A DNA stretch of 14,894 nt from an uncultured Collinsella sp. (GCA_902492855.1 CABUMU010000045.1:1-14894); one strand, 5' to 3'; numbered from the stretch's first letter, positions 1 through 6,823 are shown. The notes: a model not told the origin generated them from the letters alone. Numbers and translations: made by a program.

Positions 1-894
1 GACTGCGCCGTGGCCGCCGTCTCCAAGATGCAGAGGCCGGCGGCGGACGCCCGGCGCAAGAACGACCGGCGCGACGCCGAGTTCATCGCCCGCATGCTCG
101 CCACCCACAACATCGTCGAGGTCCCGCTGCCCGACATGGCGGTCGAGGCCGCCCGGGACCTCGACCGCGCCCTCGACGACGCGACCCGCGAGCTCCGCCG
201 CTCGAGGCAGCGCCTCAACATGTTCCTGATCAGGCTGGGCCACGTCTGGGACGAGCGCAACGCCGACGGGGCGAGGAAGAAGGCCTGGACGAGGGCCCAC
301 TGGAGGTGGGTCTCGGAGATCAGGCTCGAGGGGCCGCAGCGCGACGCGCTGGAGTACTACGTCACGGCCGCCCGCTGCGCGGAGTCGGACAGGCGGCAGC
401 TCGAGAGGAGGGTCGTCGCGCTGGCGGGCACCGACCGCTGGCGGGCGACGGTGGAGGCGCTGTCCTGCATCAAGGGGGTCGACACCCTGACGGCCTTCAG
501 GCTCGCGGCGGAGGCCGGGTCCTTCAGCAGGTTCCGCTCGGCGCCGGCCTTCGCGAGCTGGTGCGGGCTGACCCCGTCGGAGCACTCGAGCGGCGAGTCC
601 GAGCGGCGCGGCGGGATAACCAAGGCCGGCAACGCGCTCGCGCGCACGGCGCTCATAGAGTCCGCATGGCACTACTCCACGTGCTCCCCGAGGCCCAAGG
701 CCCCAGCCCCCGGCACCGACGTGCCCCCGGCGATACGCTCTAGGGCGGACGACTGCACCGCCAGGCTCCACCGCCGCCGCGAGGCGCTGGCCGCGGCGGG
801 CAAGAGCGCGTGCAAGGCCAACGCCGCCGTGGCGCGCGAGCTCGCCTGCTGGGTCTGGGAGATCGGGTGCAGGTCCGAGGGGACCGTCCTCTAG
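1..894 (+). CDS. IS110-family transposase (DEDD/serine recombinase), 5'-truncated by window edge
   Basis: This is the C-terminal 297 residues of an IS110-family transposase. These enzymes combine an N-terminal RuvC-like DEDD domain with a C-terminal domain carrying a nucleophilic serine, and recombine DNA without the usual DDE chemistry. The reading frame is open to base 1, and the first residues (DCAVAAVSK) already align with the family, so the GTG at 10 is not the real start. The last two acidic residues of the DEDD set are visible in KNDRRDAEF (visible residues 22 and 25). The C-terminal Transposase_20-type domain is clear: the helix-hairpin-helix-like CIKGVDTLTAFRLAAEAG, then GLTPSEHSSGESERRGG and ITKAGN, with the candidate serine at visible residue 196 or 197. 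Base composition is visibly more GC-rich than the neighbouring traX gene, fitting an acquired element. The first Asp and the Glu lie outside the window. The family is certain; whether the element is intact is unknown. Confidence 0.93.
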   Translation, partial: DCAVAAVSKMQRPAADARRKNDRRDAEFIARMLATHNIVEVPLPDMAVEAARDLDRALDDATRELRRSRQRLNMFLIRLGHVWDERNADGARKKAWTRAHWRWVSEIRLEGPQRDALEYYVTAARCAESDRRQLERRVVALAGTDRWRATVEALSCIKGVDTLTAFRLAAEAGSFSRFRSAPAFASWCGLTPSEHSSGESERRGGITKAGNALARTALIESAWHYSTCSPRPKAPAPGTDVPPAIRSRADDCTARLHRRREALAAAGKSACKANAAVARELACWVWEIGCRSEGTVL

Positions 895-896
895 CA

Positions 897-1155
897 GCCG
901 GCGACAACCGACTCCCGCCGGGAGGGCCCGCGCCTCGACGCATCGCCGGCGCGAGTTCACGACCTTTTTGATGGGCAGCCCCGGGGCCGCGCCCGACAAA
1001 AGACTGGATTCGTACGATAGCGCCGGACGGAGAATCGAAATGCGGTGGGGTGCGCGGACATACCGGGCTGACCGCCGGAAGCGCACCCGCAAGAGCCCGC
1101 GGATATTAGCTTGCCAGGCAAGCGTCGACTAAGCCATGCAGCGTGCGCGGGCTCT
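897..1155 (+). ncRNA. Structured non-coding tail of the IS110 element; candidate bridge-RNA region
   Basis: This stretch has no credible gene but is dense in inverted repeats. Visible pairs are 897-904 with 943-950 (8 bp), 912-916 with 920-924 (5 bp, 3-nt loop), 1048-1055 with 1081-1088 (8 bp), and 1092-1101 with 1146-1155 (10 bp). The last pair encloses a further 7-bp hairpin, 1109-1115 with 1117-1123. It is known that IS110-family elements encode a structured guide (bridge) RNA in a non-coding end: before the transposase in the IS110 group, after it in the IS1111 group. That this tail is such an RNA is an inference from position and structure; strand and ends are not established. Confidence 0.35.
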
Positions 1156-1162
1156 CCCGACG

Positions 1163-1194
1163 GGAAACGAAAAAGCCCGGTTTCAAACCGGGCT
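1163..1194 (-). terminator. Rho-independent terminator of traX-family gene
   Basis: A perfect 9-bp stem (1174-1182 with 1186-1194) has a 3-nt loop. On the minus strand it is followed by a run of five T (1174-1170). It lies about 30 bases after the stop of the minus-strand traX-family gene. Confidence 0.85.
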
Positions 1195-1225
1195 CGAACG
1201 AACATGCCTATTGACAATGGCTTTC

Positions 1226-2014
1226 TCATATTACAATAAGTGAGACACCATAAAGCAGAGCAAGATGTGCCGGATAGAAAACGTAGAAGAAGTATTTCAG
1301 CTTCAGCCCTCGCTTGCCATTATAAAGATTGATAAGCAGCAACGAAACGACCGCGGCAGCAACATCAGGATTAAATACATTAGCTGTAGCAAACTCAAAT
1401 CCGCCGCCAACTATATGGCATGACGAAAGGAGCACTACGCATACTGCAGCAAAGAACATCTTGGCCTTGCTGTCGTGGAATAAATAGAATGCAGCCACAA
1501 GCAGAATGCCATACACGCCGCCATCTAGTTTAGTGTATTCAGCTGCCAGTGCTATCAAAACAATCAGAGCAAATTCTGCGATGTGCCTCTTCCATTTTGA
1601 AAGACTTTGTATCTTTTCCAGAATAATCAAAAAGACCAAGGAAAGCAGGAGCTCACACATAACATTTTGTTGCCGAAGGTCGAATAGTTGCCCGGTTTGA
1701 ACGAAATCGTATATGGGCTCCGCAATGATTGCGAAGACAAGCATATTTCGCAGGTACTTCTTTATGTCATGAGTATGCAAAAATCCCTCAACTATCAAAA
1801 AGCAAAATAAGGGAAATGCAATTCTGCCAAGAACATGAAGCACATCCGAAGCCTCGCTTAGAATCGCCCACTGCTCGTCTGATATCTGATTGTACGATGC
1901 GTGAGTCATGATTCCATTGGTCAGGACGATCCTGCTTACATGATCGAGAACCATCGAAATGGCCGCTATTATCTTTAATGTGCTGCCGCTAATTCCGTAT
2001 CTGTCTGTTTTCAT
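1226..2014 (-). CDS. TraX-family integral membrane protein (putative acetyltransferase)
   Basis: This 262-residue polytopic membrane protein belongs to the TraX family. On the F plasmid, TraX N-acetylates pilin; most chromosomal homologues have no proven substrate. Family landmarks visible are LKIIAAISMVLDH near residues 13-25, GRIAFPLFCFLIVEG at 63-77, a glycine-containing DGGVYGILL segment around 164-172, and YNGKRG (231-236) followed by KYFFYVFYPAHLALL (240-254). Most of the protein is hydrophobic, with roughly eight membrane spans. The ATG at 2014 is preceded by AAAGGA (complement of 2022-2028) at good spacing. Its DNA is clearly AT-richer than the flanking genes. It sits between an IS110 element and a duplicated tRNA-Lys end, so horizontal acquisition is likely. 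No other conjugation gene is in the window, so a role in pilin modification cannot be assumed. Confidence 0.88.
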   Translation of the reverse strand: MKTDRYGISGSTLKIIAAISMVLDHVSRIVLTNGIMTHASYNQISDEQWAILSEASDVLHVLGRIAFPLFCFLIVEGFLHTHDIKKYLRNMLVFAIIAEPIYDFVQTGQLFDLRQQNVMCELLLSLVFLIILEKIQSLSKWKRHIAEFALIVLIALAAEYTKLDGGVYGILLVAAFYLFHDSKAKMFFAAVCVVLLSSCHIVGGGFEFATANVFNPDVAAAVVSLLLINLYNGKRGLKLKYFFYVFYPAHLALLYGVSLIVI

Positions 2015-2026
2015 TTCGTTTTCCTT

Positions 2027-2051
2027 TCTTTGGGTGGGCCGTCGGGGGTTC
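2027..2051 (-). repeat. Degenerate copy of the tRNA-Lys 3' end (att-like)
   Basis: These 25 bases match 2206-2230 with one difference (G at 2044, A at 2223). They reproduce the tRNA-Lys 3' portion from the T loop through the acceptor stem plus about eight bases beyond it. A tRNA 3' end copied in direct orientation is the classic product of integration by tyrosine recombinases that use tRNA genes. The ribosome binding site of the traX gene overlaps this copy. Confidence 0.75.
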
Positions 2052-2145
2052 AGCCTGCTTCGCAGGCGGCCGCTGCGGCGCTTTCGCGCCTTGCGCGCTG
2101 CGCTGGCAAACGCTCACGCGTTTACTTAGCTCCGCGCCCCGACGG
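2039..2145. repeat. Row of small hairpins bounded by a 9-bp inverted repeat
   Basis: The outer arms are 2039-2047 and 2137-2145, a perfect 9-bp inverted repeat. Inside are three mini-hairpins: 2053-2058 with 2062-2067 (6 bp, loop TTC, centre GCTTCGC), 2077-2081 with 2086-2090 (5 bp, loop TTTC), and 2108-2113 with 2118-2123 (6 bp, loop TCAC). A further GC palindrome lies at 2066-2073. No gene is visible. The same style of sequence occurs beside the tRNA-Gly gene. Confidence 0.6.
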
Positions 2146-2157
2146 GTTCGAACCCGT
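2142..2157. repeat. Isolated T-arm-like palindrome (tRNA fragment)
   Basis: A perfect 16-base palindrome, ACGGGTTCGAACCCGT, has the stem and loop of a tRNA T arm. No anticodon arm, D arm or acceptor stem can be built around it, so it is a fragment and not a gene. It lies just after the tRNA-Lys terminator in transcription order. Confidence 0.6.
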
Positions 2158-2168
2158 GCACCGGCAAC

Positions 2169-2199
2169 AAAAAAGACGGCCAACCGAAGTTGACCGTCT
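2169..2199 (-). terminator. Rho-independent terminator of tRNA-Lys
   Basis: The stem 2174-2179 with 2194-2199 continues after one mismatch into 2181-2184 with 2189-2192, capped by a CGAA loop (TTCG on the transcribed strand). On the minus strand it is followed by six T (2174-2169). It lies about 15 bases past the tRNA-Lys 3' end. Confidence 0.85.
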
Positions 2200-2213
2200 C
2201 AACAATCTTTGGG

Positions 2214-2286
2214 TGGGCCGTCAGGGGTTCGAACCCTGGACCTTGGGATTAAAAGTCCCCTGCTCTGCCAGCTGAGCTAACGGCCC
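2214..2286 (-). tRNA. tRNA-Lys (anticodon UUU)
   Basis: A full cloverleaf can be built on the minus strand. The acceptor GGGCCGT (2286-2280) pairs with ACGGCCC (2221-2215), the D arm contains TTAGCTCAGCTGGC, the anticodon loop is CTTTTAA (2255-2249, anticodon at 2253-2251), and the T arm is CAGGG-TTCGAAC-CCCTG. The outermost anticodon-stem pair is a G-A mismatch; the other four pair. The discriminator is A at 2214. The next bases are CCC, so the CCA end is not encoded and must be added by nucleotidyltransferase. A near-copy of its 3' end lies 179 bases away at 2027-2051. Confidence 0.96.
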
Positions 2287-2295
2287 GCGGGTGGC

Positions 2296-2324
2296 ATTGT
2301 ACCACGGTCTGGGACTATTCCCAA
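2296..2324 (-). promoter_or_regulatory. Probable tRNA-Lys promoter overlapping the end of the aminopeptidase gene
   Basis: On the minus strand, TTGGGA (2324-2319) and TACAAT (2301-2296) are separated by exactly 17 bases. The -10 box ends nine bases before the mature tRNA start, as expected for a tRNA promoter. The -35 box lies in the last codons of the aminopeptidase gene. Read-through from that gene is an alternative source of transcript. Confidence 0.6.
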
Positions 2325-3595
2325 CTCCATTGGCCGTTCTGGAAAATCACAACTTCACGTCCATCAGGCGTAATGCCCGTAATATCGATGTCGTCCGTGC
2401 CGATCATAAAATCGACGTGCGTGCTCGAGACGTTAACACCATGCTCCAGGAGCTCCTCCTTGGACATGTCGTACCCACCCTCGATGCATTCGGGGAAACC
2501 GACACCTAGCGCGAGATGGCAGCTAGCGTTCTCGTCATAGAGCGTATCGTAGAACAGAACACCACTTTCGCGGATCGGCGTGTTCTTGGAAATGAGCGCG
2601 ACCTCTCCCAGGTGAGCAGCGCCCTCGTCAGTATCGATGATACTTGCGAGCGTTGCCTTGCCCACGCGGGCGTCGTAGTCCACCACGCGGCCGCCCTCGA
2701 ACTTAATCCAAAAATCTTCGACCTTATTGCCGTGATGGATGAGCGGCATGGCCGAGTACACGATACCGTCGGCGCGCATGCGATCGGGCGAAGTGAAGAC
2801 TTCCTCGGTGGGAATGTTGGGGAAGAAGGGGTGCCCATCGGGCGTCTTGCCCTTGCCGCCGGCCCACTCGTGACCTTTCGTCATGCCAATCGTCAGATCG
2901 GTTCCATTTGCCGCGTTGTAATGCAGGTAGTCGAAACGATTGTCGTTCAGGAAACGCAGGTTCTTTTCGAATGCGGCGTCATGGAGTTCCCAGTCGCTCT
3001 CTGGGTCCTGGCCATCGGCGCGCGCGGTGTGCAGAATCGCATTCCACAGCTTATAGATTGCAACCTCATCGGCGTCTCCCGGGAACACCTCGTGCGCCCA
3101 AGCCACGACCGGAGCGCCGGCGATGCACCACGGATTGATGTTGTAATCCAGTCCACGGCGGAAAACTTTGCACTGCGTATTCCTCGCCTTTGATGCCGCG
3201 GCCGGCTTGGCTGGATCGATGCCCTTGAGGGCCGCAGGATCCGCACCCTCGATAAAGACAAAGCAGGCACCATCCTGGGCCAAGGAATCCAGCTGCATGC
3301 GCTTCCACTCGGGCGTCTGCTCAAAATAGCTTTTCTCGACATGCTCGTACGTGAGCCTCGTCACGGCATCATCGGCCCAAATGACCGTCACGTGGCCGGC
3401 GCCGGCAGCATAGGCCTCCGCGACCACCACGCGCGCAAACGGCGCGCACTCGACCGGAGACTGAACGACGACCTCCTGGCCGGGCTTGACGTTTACGCCC
3501 TTGCGGACGACCAGGCGCGCGTAGTTTTTAATCTTGGGCTCCAGGGCCTTCATGCCCTCCAGAGCCTCTTCGACCGTCAGGGCAGCTCGAATCAT
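2315..3595 (-). CDS. M29-family metallo-aminopeptidase (AmpS/PepS type)
   Basis: This 426-residue cytoplasmic leucyl-type aminopeptidase of MEROPS family M29 removes N-terminal residues from peptides using two metal ions. The expected metal ligands can be placed, numbered from the chosen start: glutamate in FPNIPTEEVFTSP (about 264-265), glutamate in HLGEVAL (331), histidine in ASCHLALG (360), and the histidine and aspartate of THVDFMIG (393 and 395). Length and C-terminal architecture fit the family, so the enzyme looks intact. An upstream ATG at 3607 would add four residues (MEWH), but it has no ribosome binding site. The ATG at 3595 has GGAG (complement of 3602-3605) six bases ahead and is preferred. 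It follows the terminator of the upstream gene by only about 30 bases, so its promoter must overlap that terminator or transcription reads through. The tRNA-Lys gene follows 28 bases after the stop. Confidence 0.92.
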   Translation of the reverse strand: MIRAALTVEEALEGMKALEPKIKNYARLVVRKGVNVKPGQEVVVQSPVECAPFARVVVAEAYAAGAGHVTVIWADDAVTRLTYEHVEKSYFEQTPEWKRMQLDSLAQDGACFVFIEGADPAALKGIDPAKPAAASKARNTQCKVFRRGLDYNINPWCIAGAPVVAWAHEVFPGDADEVAIYKLWNAILHTARADGQDPESDWELHDAAFEKNLRFLNDNRFDYLHYNAANGTDLTIGMTKGHEWAGGKGKTPDGHPFFPNIPTEEVFTSPDRMRADGIVYSAMPLIHHGNKVEDFWIKFEGGRVVDYDARVGKATLASIIDTDEGAAHLGEVALISKNTPIRESGVLFYDTLYDENASCHLALGVGFPECIEGGYDMSKEELLEHGVNVSSTHVDFMIGTDDIDITGITPDGREVVIFQNGQWSWE

Positions 3596-3623
3596 GTGCC
3601 ACTCCATCTATCTATAGAACAGT

Positions 3624-3654
3624 AAAAAGGCGCGCCGCAAAAACGACGCGCCTT
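3624..3654 (-). terminator. Rho-independent terminator of the purC/membrane-protein unit
   Basis: An 8-bp stem (3627-3634 with 3647-3654) has a 12-base loop and is followed on the minus strand by five T (3628-3624). It lies about 30 bases after the stop of the small membrane-protein gene and about 30 bases before the aminopeptidase start. Confidence 0.8.
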
Positions 3655-3684
3655 ATATCTTAGCGATAAGTATGTATGCAAACG

Positions 3685-4260
3685 CTACTTCTTCTTGGAG
3701 TCCTTCTGGTCCTCCTCGGCAGCCGCGCGCTCAATAAGAGCGTTGAGCTTGTTCTCGGACATGCCCTCGGCCTGCGCGCGGTACATGTTGCGCAAGGGAC
3801 GAATACGAGCGAAGTCGTAGATAAAGTCACCTAGGATGATGACATAGGACAAAACGATGCCGACCATCTGGACAGGGCTGGACACCATGCCAGCGGGAGC
3901 GAAGTACAGCGAGGCCCAAATTGCCACGACGAGCACCATGCCAATGGCGAGCACAATCCACCAGATGCGACGGCGCTTGGTGTAGTCCTCGTCCTGCTTG
4001 AGGAGGATATTCGACACCGTATAGATGCGGTCCTCCTTGGCGCGCTGCTTGGCCTTGCGGGCGCGCTTCTCCTCTTTAGAGAGGCCCTCGAGGTTCTCGC
4101 CCTTCTCGAGCTCTTTGCGGCGTGCCTTAGACGAAGCCGGCACGACGCGAACGGAGCTCGCTGCTTGGCGGGCGGGCTTAGCAGATGCGGCAGACTTGCG
4201 CGCAACCCCGGTAACTTCGTGGGATTGCGTGCGCTTGTTCGTGGCGCTACGGGTACTCAC
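3685..4260 (-). CDS. Small basic two-span membrane protein, function unknown
   Basis: I do not recognise this 191-residue protein as a named family. The first 95 residues are strongly basic and Ser/Ala/Lys/Arg-rich, with a probable coiled or disordered stretch around 43-77 (KARRKELEKGENLEGLSKEE and on). Two hydrophobic spans follow, at about 99-121 (start WWIVLAIGMVLVVAIW) and 128-149. Positive residues flank the first span, so both long ends are likely cytoplasmic. The C-terminal tail is charged (EEDQKDSKKK). The start is GTG, lying immediately after the purC stop TAA. A strong AAGGAG (complement of 4270-4275) sits nine bases upstream, inside the purC 3' end. This indicates translational coupling to purC and supports GTG as the true start. 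A functional tie to purine synthesis is not shown. Confidence 0.8.
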   Translation of the reverse strand: MSTRSATNKRTQSHEVTGVARKSAASAKPARQAASSVRVVPASSKARRKELEKGENLEGLSKEEKRARKAKQRAKEDRIYTVSNILLKQDEDYTKRRRIWWIVLAIGMVLVVAIWASLYFAPAGMVSSPVQMVGIVLSYVIILGDFIYDFARIRPLRNMYRAQAEGMSENKLNALIERAAAEEDQKDSKKK

Positions 4261-5148
4261 TTATGCGTTCTCCTTCATGCTTGTGAACTGGGAGCCCGTG
4301 ATGATCTGAAAGGCCTCGCGATAGCGCTCGGACGTGCCATCGATGACCTCGGCGGGCAGGTGCGGGGTCTCCCCCGTCATATCCCAGTTGGCCTTGAGCC
4401 AATTGCGGACGAATTGCTTGTCGTAGCTAGGCTGGATCTTGCCCTCCTCGTAGCTGGCAGCAGGCCAGAAACGGCTGGAGTCGGGCGTGAGGCACTCGTC
4501 GATCAGCGTGACCTTGCCATCAATAACACCAAACTCGAACTTGGTGTCGGCAATGATGATGCCACGGGTCGCGGCGTACTCGGCGGCAGCCTTGTAGATC
4601 TTGAGGGAAAGGTCACGAATCTGCGTGGCGATGTCCTCGCCCACGATCTCGCAGCAACGCTCAAACGAGATGTTCTCGTCGTGGTCACCGATCTCGGCCT
4701 TCGTGGACGGCGTGAACAGCGGCTCAGGAAGCTTGGAAGCCTCGGTCAGGCCCTCAGGCAGCTGGATGCCGCAGACGGTGCCGTTCTCGTCGTAGGTCTT
4801 CTTGCCCGAACCGGTCAGATAGCCGCGGACGATGCACTCGATAGGAATCGTCTGGGCCTTCTTAACCAGCATGGCGCGGCCAGCGAGGTAGTCACGATAC
4901 TCAGCAAACTCCTCGGGGAAATCCGCCGGGTCGATGGAAACGAGATGGTTGGGAACGATGTCGGCAAACTTATCGAACCAGAATGCCGAGATGCGATTGA
5001 GCACCTCTCCCTTAAACGGAATCTCGTCGGGAAGAATGAAGTCGAACGCAGAAATGCGGTCGGTGGCGACCATCAGCAGGTTTTCACCGGCATCGTAAAT
5101 ATCACGAACCTTGCCACGGGAATCCGGACGACGCTCCATCGTTGTCAC
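4261..5148 (-). CDS. purC: Phosphoribosylaminoimidazole-succinocarboxamide (SAICAR) synthase
   Basis: PurC joins aspartate to CAIR with ATP in de novo purine synthesis, forming SAICAR, in the cytoplasm. The protein shows the N-terminal GKVRDIYD strand of the long PurC form, the signature IECIVRGYLTGSG (about 103-115 in the chosen frame), the nucleotide-site region DTKFEFG (about 201-207), and LIDECLTPDSSRFW (about 215-228). At 295 residues it is a normal full-length enzyme. An upstream GTG at 5157 can be read but overlaps the ribosome binding site. AAGGAG (complement of 5157-5162) sits eight bases before the GTG at 5148, which is therefore the better start; an ATG at 5139 would be 17 bases away. 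It follows the histidine kinase gene by about 110 bases and abuts the next gene's start. SAICAR is the precursor of the substrate of PurB, encoded further right in its own unit. Confidence 0.96.
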   Translation of the reverse strand: MTTMERRPDSRGKVRDIYDAGENLLMVATDRISAFDFILPDEIPFKGEVLNRISAFWFDKFADIVPNHLVSIDPADFPEEFAEYRDYLAGRAMLVKKAQTIPIECIVRGYLTGSGKKTYDENGTVCGIQLPEGLTEASKLPEPLFTPSTKAEIGDHDENISFERCCEIVGEDIATQIRDLSLKIYKAAAEYAATRGIIIADTKFEFGVIDGKVTLIDECLTPDSSRFWPAASYEEGKIQPSYDKQFVRNWLKANWDMTGETPHLPAEVIDGTSERYREAFQIITGSQFTSMKENA

Positions 5149-5177
5149 GTGAGTCACTCCTTACCTAAATACGACAG

Positions 5178-5204
5178 AAATGCGGGTTCTTTCCCGCATG
5201 TTTT
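5178..5204. terminator. Hairpin between histidine kinase and purC; possible terminator
   Basis: A perfect 7-bp stem (5180-5186 with 5193-5199) has a 6-base loop. On the minus strand it is followed only by a short T-rich tract, and on the plus strand by GTTTT. It could terminate kinase transcription or act in the purC leader. Evidence for function is weak. Confidence 0.4.
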
Positions 5205-5257
5205 CGCAAACTCGGAGCGGCAGGGACGCGGCCCCTCCTTCACCGAATAGCGAAAAG

Positions 5258-6823
5258 CTAGTGCTCCATTGTAGTAGATGCCGCGTCCGCCGTGTGCTCG
5301 CGGGGCAGATGAATTGTAAAAGTCGTACCCTTTCCAAGCTCCGACTCCACGGATATGTAGCCATGGTGACGCTCGACAATCTGCTTGGTCACGGCGAGGC
5401 CGACGCCCAGGCCGCCAGCTTCGCGGGCGCGGCTGGCATCGGCGCGCCAAAACCGCCCGAAAATGCGCGACAGATCGTCCTTGGCAATACCGATGCCGGT
5501 ATCAGAAACGGCAATGCTGACGTGCCTGCGGTCACTGAGCACCGACACCACGACCCAACCGCCCTCGGGGGTGTAGCGCATGGCGTTGCTCATGAGGTTG
5601 ATAACACATTGCGTGATCATGTCGGGATCGGCCTCGACGACATCGTCGTGACCCTGGGTCTCGTCCGCAAAACGCAGGCGCAGATCGCGGTCGACAAACA
5701 GGCGCTCCTGGGCATTGACGATGGAACGCACGAAAGGAACCATGTCCACCGGCTCAAGGTTGAGCGGAGCCGTGCTGTTTTCCATGCGCGACAGGTCGAG
5801 CATCTGCTGCACCAGACGAGCCAGGCGACGCGTCTCGGAAGCAACGGTCTCCAAATGCTCATCGTCGGTGGGATACACGCCATCCTGCATGGCCTCGACC
5901 GTTGCGAGCATGGCCATAAGCGGCGTGCGAAGCTCGTGTGCAACGTCTGAGGTCAGGCGCTTCTCGTGTTTCATATCCTTCTCGAGCGAGGTGGCCATCT
6001 CATCGAAGGTCTCACCCAGCTGATCGATCTCGTCATCACCGCGCAGCCCCGTGCGAGCCGACAGGTCGCCGTCACGGATTTGCTTTGCGGTACTGGTGAT
6101 GCGATGAATCGGTTTGGTGAGCATGCGCGACACGAGCGATCCGATAACGACCGAAATGCAGATTGCAACAACCGCGGCGAGGGCCATGGCGTTAAAGGTC
6201 TTCTCCCTAAACGCAGAGTCCGCCTTGGTGAGCAGAGCGTCGGAGCCGATGGCCCACAGCTTTACCTGTCCGACATGCTCGCCGGAAGACGTTACAATCT
6301 CGACGTTAGCAACGCTATCAGAGTCGGTTGGAGCAGACGAGACCGGGCTATGCGATGCCCTCTTGCCGCTCGTGTCGTCGGTCGTAGCCTGGTTTTCGCG
6401 TACATCGGCGGTGGCGCTTGCCGAGGGCCAGGAATCGTCATAAACGATCACACCCTTTTTATTGACGACCTGCATGCCCAGATCGTCGGAAACCAAACTC
6501 GACGTTGCGACCGTGCGCAGTTCTCCCGCGGTCCAAGAGCCGTTTTCCTCATATGAGGTCGCCAACTTCTCGGCAGCGGAATTTGCGATTTCGACGATAT
6601 TGGAGCGTGTGTAATCCGAAAAGACCGTGCCCCACACAACAGAGACAACGCCCACCAGCACCAATACCGTCATGAGCGATGTCAGAGCAAAAGCAAGTGC
6701 CATGCGCGAGGGATAGCTCATCGTTGGCCGTGAATCGGAACGAGGCGTGTTCCAACTAGCCTTGTCACCCGCCTCGCTCTCCTGCTTGTGCTTTTGTCCG
6801 ATTTCAAAGCGCGCAGGTGTCAT
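5258..6823 (-). CDS. Two-component sensor histidine kinase
   Basis: This 521-residue membrane kinase is partner to the adjacent response regulator. In order it has a cytoplasmic N-terminal tail (1-40), a first membrane span at about 43-66, an extracytoplasmic sensor region to about 210, a second span at about 212-232, and HAMP (about 233-285). The HisKA dimerisation domain carries SDVAHELRTPL with phospho-acceptor His296, and the HATPase_c domain has NLMSNAMRYTP (Asn413), DTGIGI (441-446), FGRFWRAD (455-462) and GLGVGLA (471-477). All catalytic boxes are intact. The sensor region contains a low-complexity Ser/Thr/Asp-rich stretch at about 131-172, likely disordered or surface-exposed; no known ligand domain is recognisable. 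The ATG at 6823 lies 11 bases after the regulator's stop and has only a weak AGGGA signal, so its translation is probably coupled. Met35 is an alternative start, but no ribosome binding site precedes it. The stimulus is unknown. Confidence 0.94.
   Translation of the reverse strand: MTPARFEIGQKHKQESEAGDKASWNTPRSDSRPTMSYPSRMALAFALTSLMTVLVLVGVVSVVWGTVFSDYTRSNIVEIANSAAEKLATSYEENGSWTAGELRTVATSSLVSDDLGMQVVNKKGVIVYDDSWPSASATADVRENQATTDDTSGKRASHSPVSSAPTDSDSVANVEIVTSSGEHVGQVKLWAIGSDALLTKADSAFREKTFNAMALAAVVAICISVVIGSLVSRMLTKPIHRITSTAKQIRDGDLSARTGLRGDDEIDQLGETFDEMATSLEKDMKHEKRLTSDVAHELRTPLMAMLATVEAMQDGVYPTDDEHLETVASETRRLARLVQQMLDLSRMENSTAPLNLEPVDMVPFVRSIVNAQERLFVDRDLRLRFADETQGHDDVVEADPDMITQCVINLMSNAMRYTPEGGWVVVSVLSDRRHVSIAVSDTGIGIAKDDLSRIFGRFWRADASRAREAGGLGVGLAVTKQIVERHHGYISVESELGKGTTFTIHLPREHTADAASTTMEH

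Larger units (their letters stand above)
1..1160 (+). mobile_element. Right portion of an IS110-family insertion sequence
   Basis: The element comprises the transposase gene and the GC-rich, hairpin-dense non-coding DNA after it. Its left end is outside the window. The right boundary is estimated: composition and structure change near 1155-1165, where the terminator of the convergent traX gene begins. IS110-family elements usually lack obvious terminal inverted repeats and target duplications, so the exact end cannot be read from one copy. Confidence 0.6.

Noticed and set aside
957..1229. 90-residue minus-strand open frame
   Set aside because: It runs through the traX terminator and the structured IS tail, has an Arg/Ser/Pro-rich composition typical of GC-rich non-coding frames, and no recognisable motif.
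2134..2165. Second tRNA gene beside tRNA-Lys
   Set aside because: Only a T-arm palindrome can be formed; acceptor, D and anticodon arms are missing.
2516..3193. 225-residue plus-strand open frame
   Set aside because: Antisense to the well-supported M29 aminopeptidase gene.
5149..5157. Upstream GTG start for purC at 5157
   Set aside because: It overlaps the AAGGAG ribosome binding site, which instead serves the GTG at 5148 at eight-base spacing.
4165..5250. 361-residue plus-strand open frame
   Set aside because: Antisense to purC and the membrane-protein gene; purC has unmistakable motifs on the other strand, so this is a codon-bias shadow.
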